In this document: positions 61,465 through 64,000 of the stretch, piece after piece
Numbering within the stretch: the first letter of the stretch is position 1
Layout: each line of letters opens with the position of its first letter
Assembly (NCBI RefSeq): GCF_900109545.1
Contig: NZ_FOAP01000019.1
Span: 1 to 64,000, forward strand
Length of the DNA: 64,000 nucleotides
Direction of reading: 5' to 3'
Origin: Stigmatella aurantiaca
GTDB lineage: Bacteria; Myxococcota; Myxococcia; Myxococcales; Myxococcaceae
Translations under genes and position numbers: made by a program
Notes under the pieces: generated by a model
The model's database searches: none
Told to the model about the DNA's origin: nothing
What the model saw: the letters and a program-made list of their open reading frames with translations, nothing else

Positions 61465-64000
61465 ATGAAAATGAGAAGAATGCTTTATGTCTCGCTGCTG
61501 CTTCCGGTCTTGATGACCGCGGCCGCATGCAGTTCGGACATTGTGGATCCCAAACCGGACGGAGGAGGAGGGGGCGTGGTGCCGCCGCCGCCACCACCGC
61601 CGCTGCCGACGGATCCGAATGATCCCAAGAACGACACGAAGGACACCGACTGTGACGGCCTGAGTGACAAGGTCGAGTTCGAGACGGTGCGCGATGGAGG
61701 GAAGACGGATCCGGGCCAGCGGGATACGGACAATGACGGTCTGCCCGACGGACTCGAAGTGGGTGTCACCCAGCCGGTCGCGGGCACCTCGTGCCCCAAT
61801 CTGCTGCTGGACTCGGACCCTCGCCGGCAGACGGACCCGCTCAACTTCGACACGGACGGAGACGGGCTGTGGGACGGGAAGGAGGACGCGAACAAGAACG
61901 GCAAGGCGGACAATGAGGAGACCAATCCGCTGATGAAGGACACGGACTGTGACGGACTCATCGACGGTCCGACCCAGGGTGCCGTGAAGGGCGAGGACCA
62001 GAACGCGGACGGGAAGAAAGACGCCAACGAGACCGATCCCCGCCGTTTCGACACGGATGGGGACGGCATCTCGGACGGAGTGGAGTCGGGCGTCACCGTG
62101 AGCCCGGATCCGGTCACCTGCGCCAACATCTTCATTCCGGATGCGAGCCCCGGGACGACGACGAACCCGGTGAACCCGGACTCGGACGGTGATGGCATCC
62201 CCGACGGCGCGGAGGACACCAACCAGAATGGTGGGGTGGATCCTGGAGAACTGGATCCCAACGCAGGCGACGCGACGGGGCCCGTGGGCCAGGTGTGCAC
62301 GGTCAACAACCTGCGTCCGGTGACCTTCCAGTCCGAGGATGGCGCGGACCTGAAGTTGGCCTTGCCTCCGACGTTCACGGAGGTGACGCAGATCAAGGTG
62401 GGGAACGAGGTGAAGGGGCTGGTGGGCTATGACAGCAGCACGAAGGTGGCGTTCCTGGCCTTCCGCCGCGCGGCACCGGCGGGCGCCACGGATCCGCTCG
62501 GGGATGAGGAAGAGCTGCGTCCTGCTATCAACGGCAAGGGCGCACTGACCAACCGCACCGCGCAGGTGTTCAAGACGTGGGACGGCTTCAACGCGGTGCA
62601 GGCCTTCTACGACCAGTCGGGAGCCAGCACGGACCTCAAGCGCCGGACGGATCAACTGGTGGATGCGTTGGTGCCTGGCAGTACGGGCCGCCTGAGTCAG
62701 GAGGCCGCGGGGGTGAACGGTGACTTCCGCCTCCAAGCGCTCTTCGTGCATCGCTCGAACGACAGCGTGGTGGTGTTGGTGGCCGTGGTGCCCCTGGCCA
62801 GCGTGACGGGAGCCAACCGCAGCTCGACCGCGGCCTTCTCGTCCAAGGACCTGTCCGATGGTTCCGCGCTCGCGCAATTCGGCGAGCCCACGGCGGTGCA
62901 GTGTGAGCGCTTCCAGTTGGAAGCGGCGAAGGTGGACTTCATCTTCGTCGTGGACGACAGCGGCTCGATGGCAAGCTCGCAGGATGCGCTTGCTGCTACG
63001 GCCAGTGCCGCGGTGGATTCGCTCAATGCCTCGTCATTGGACTGGCGAATGACGCTTGTCTCGTCCTCGTATCACTACGGGACCTCATGGTCCAACGCAG
63101 GCACGATTCGGCGCTTTACCCGCAACGTGAACAAAGTGAAATCATGGCTCACGAGCGGTAGCAATTGCGTGAACAATGTCTGCAGCGGGGTTCCTACAAC
63201 CCCCGAGGCCGCAGCTTGCCCCGGGGCTCTTAAACCCCCCAGCGAGGATGAGACCGGCAAGTCCATCGAAGGTGCGAATGGTGGTTGTTCGGTGGGAATC
63301 GCGGGAAGCGGTAACGAAGGAGTGCTCGGCGCGGCAAGGAAGGTCATCAATGATATCACCCCAGGAACGGAGCCGACCGAGGCAGAGTCGAATCTCCGTG
63401 CCCGTAAAGACGCCACGCTCGTGGTCGTGTTGCTCGGGGACGCGGATGACCAGACGTTGAAGGATGTGAATAACGGTATCGAGAATTGCGGCTCGGGTGG
63501 AACCAAGGAGAGGGAGGGGTCTGCTTGTGAGCCTGTTCAGACCTTCATCAACTTCTTCGGCAGCGTGACGTCGCCGGTCACTCCCACCAACAAGACAGGC
63601 AGTCTCATCACCGTTCATGGCATCATCTGCCCGGGTGGCAGCTACTGTGGGTGCGGTGCAGGGCAAACGTGCACGGGCACGAGTTCCAGCCGTGAATTCA
63701 ACCCCCAGGCTGGAGGCGTATCGAAGGCCCGCAACGCCGCGGTGGTCAATGCCACGGGTGGAGTGATTGGCTCCATCATCGACAACAACTCCATCCGGGT
63801 ATCGATGGACGCCATCATCGCGGATGCCATCGGGAACGCGGGTTACAAGACCCTCAAGCCGCCCATCGGTGCGTCCCTCAAGGTGGCGCTGAGCGAGGTG
63901 CGCGACGCAAACGTCTGCAACGCCAACAACGTGCCTCGAAGCACCGTCAATGGCTTCGACTTCGACGGCAGCGCGCGGACCCTCTCGCTCTTTGGTGCGT
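61465..64000 (+). CDS. cglD: CglD-like VWA/thrombospondin-3 lipoprotein (3' end outside window)
   Basis: The frame opens at ATG 61465 behind GAGGAGG and stays open to the right edge (about 845 residues). A lipoprotein signal (LLLPVLMTAAAC, Cys22) and a proline run lead to about five thrombospondin-type-3 calcium motifs (DTDCDGLSDKVE, DTDNDGLPDGLE, DTDGDGLWDGKED, DTDGDGISDG, DSDGDGIPDG). A VWA domain follows from about residue 490 with the MIDAS motif VDFIFVVDDSGSMASS and a later VVVLLGDADD. This matches CglD, an outer-membrane lipoprotein needed for contact-stimulated adventurous gliding in Myxococcus; the name rests on memory. Third-position GC falls inside the VWA domain. Confidence 0.85.
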   Translation, partial: MKMRRMLYVSLLLPVLMTAAACSSDIVDPKPDGGGGGVVPPPPPPPLPTDPNDPKNDTKDTDCDGLSDKVEFETVRDGGKTDPGQRDTDNDGLPDGLEVGVTQPVAGTSCPNLLLDSDPRRQTDPLNFDTDGDGLWDGKEDANKNGKADNEETNPLMKDTDCDGLIDGPTQGAVKGEDQNADGKKDANETDPRRFDTDGDGISDGVESGVTVSPDPVTCANIFIPDASPGTTTNPVNPDSDGDGIPDGAEDTNQNGGVDPGELDPNAGDATGPVGQVCTVNNLRPVTFQSEDGADLKLALPPTFTEVTQIKVGNEVKGLVGYDSSTKVAFLAFRRAAPAGATDPLGDEEELRPAINGKGALTNRTAQVFKTWDGFNAVQAFYDQSGASTDLKRRTDQLVDALVPGSTGRLSQEAAGVNGDFRLQALFVHRSNDSVVVLVAVVPLASVTGANRSSTAAFSSKDLSDGSALAQFGEPTAVQCERFQLEAAKVDFIFVVDDSGSMASSQDALAATASAAVDSLNASSLDWRMTLVSSSYHYGTSWSNAGTIRRFTRNVNKVKSWLTSGSNCVNNVCSGVPTTPEAAACPGALKPPSEDETGKSIEGANGGCSVGIAGSGNEGVLGAARKVINDITPGTEPTEAESNLRARKDATLVVVLLGDADDQTLKDVNNGIENCGSGGTKEREGSACEPVQTFINFFGSVTSPVTPTNKTGSLITVHGIICPGGSYCGCGAGQTCTGTSSSREFNPQAGGVSKARNAAVVNATGGVIGSIIDNNSIRVSMDAIIADAIGNAGYKTLKPPIGASLKVALSEVRDANVCNANNVPRSTVNGFDFDGSARTLSLFGA

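Overview
The window comes from a high-GC myxobacterium, most likely of the Cystobacterineae (the Myxococcus/Stigmatella/Archangium branch). Evidence: a secreted M36 protease ending in a MYXO-CTERM sorting signal; a DUF2378 (TIGR02265) protein, a family confined to myxobacteria; a SitA5-type lipoprotein toxin with a candidate immunity gene; a CglD-like VWA/thrombospondin-3 lipoprotein; many exported lipoproteins and histidine kinases; and strong GC3 bias, which leaves very long false open frames opposite real genes. No tRNA, rRNA, CRISPR array or insertion sequence was seen.

Layout. 1-1250 is decayed accessory DNA: the end of a glycine-rich surface protein with an apparent frameshift, a ScoMcrA-head pseudogene carrying a stop codon, and a two-helix membrane protein. 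1266-5341 holds a putative secreted defensin-like (CSab) peptide, a YcaC-like hydrolase divergent from a LysR regulator across a perfect palindrome, and a minus-strand group of VOC protein, SitA-like HNH toxin and candidate immunity protein. 5377-24711 is mixed metabolism and signalling: heavy-metal P-type ATPase, M14 carboxypeptidase, PAS/GAF hybrid kinase preceded by a perfect inverted repeat, GH10 xylanase, DUF2171, Rieske oxygenase, cysteine-synthase-like enzyme, DUF2378, Lhr-type helicase and a subtilisin lipoprotein.

24813-29329 is a tightly coupled red-light signalling operon: heme oxygenase (makes biliverdin), bacteriophytochrome kinase, single-domain response regulator, then a receiver-histidine kinase; every junction overlaps. 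30055-39476 is a five-gene same-strand module of exported proteins (DUF1549/DUF1585-like protein, lipoprotein, Tat-exported DUF1501 protein, lipoprotein with a C-terminal c-heme site, FG-GAP lipoprotein), which looks like a poorly described cell-surface system. 39489-46394 has LigD, two small genes including a ferritin-like protein, and a translationally coupled pair of formimidoylglutamate deiminase (HutF) and an M20 amidohydrolase.

46538-64000 has a PpiC lipoprotein, the 1808-residue M36 protease with six PKD-like repeats and a strong intrinsic terminator, Mfd, another histidine kinase, an FHA-GAF-adenylate cyclase, an acidic exported peptide beside a c-type cytochrome, and the start of the CglD-like lipoprotein, which runs off the right edge.
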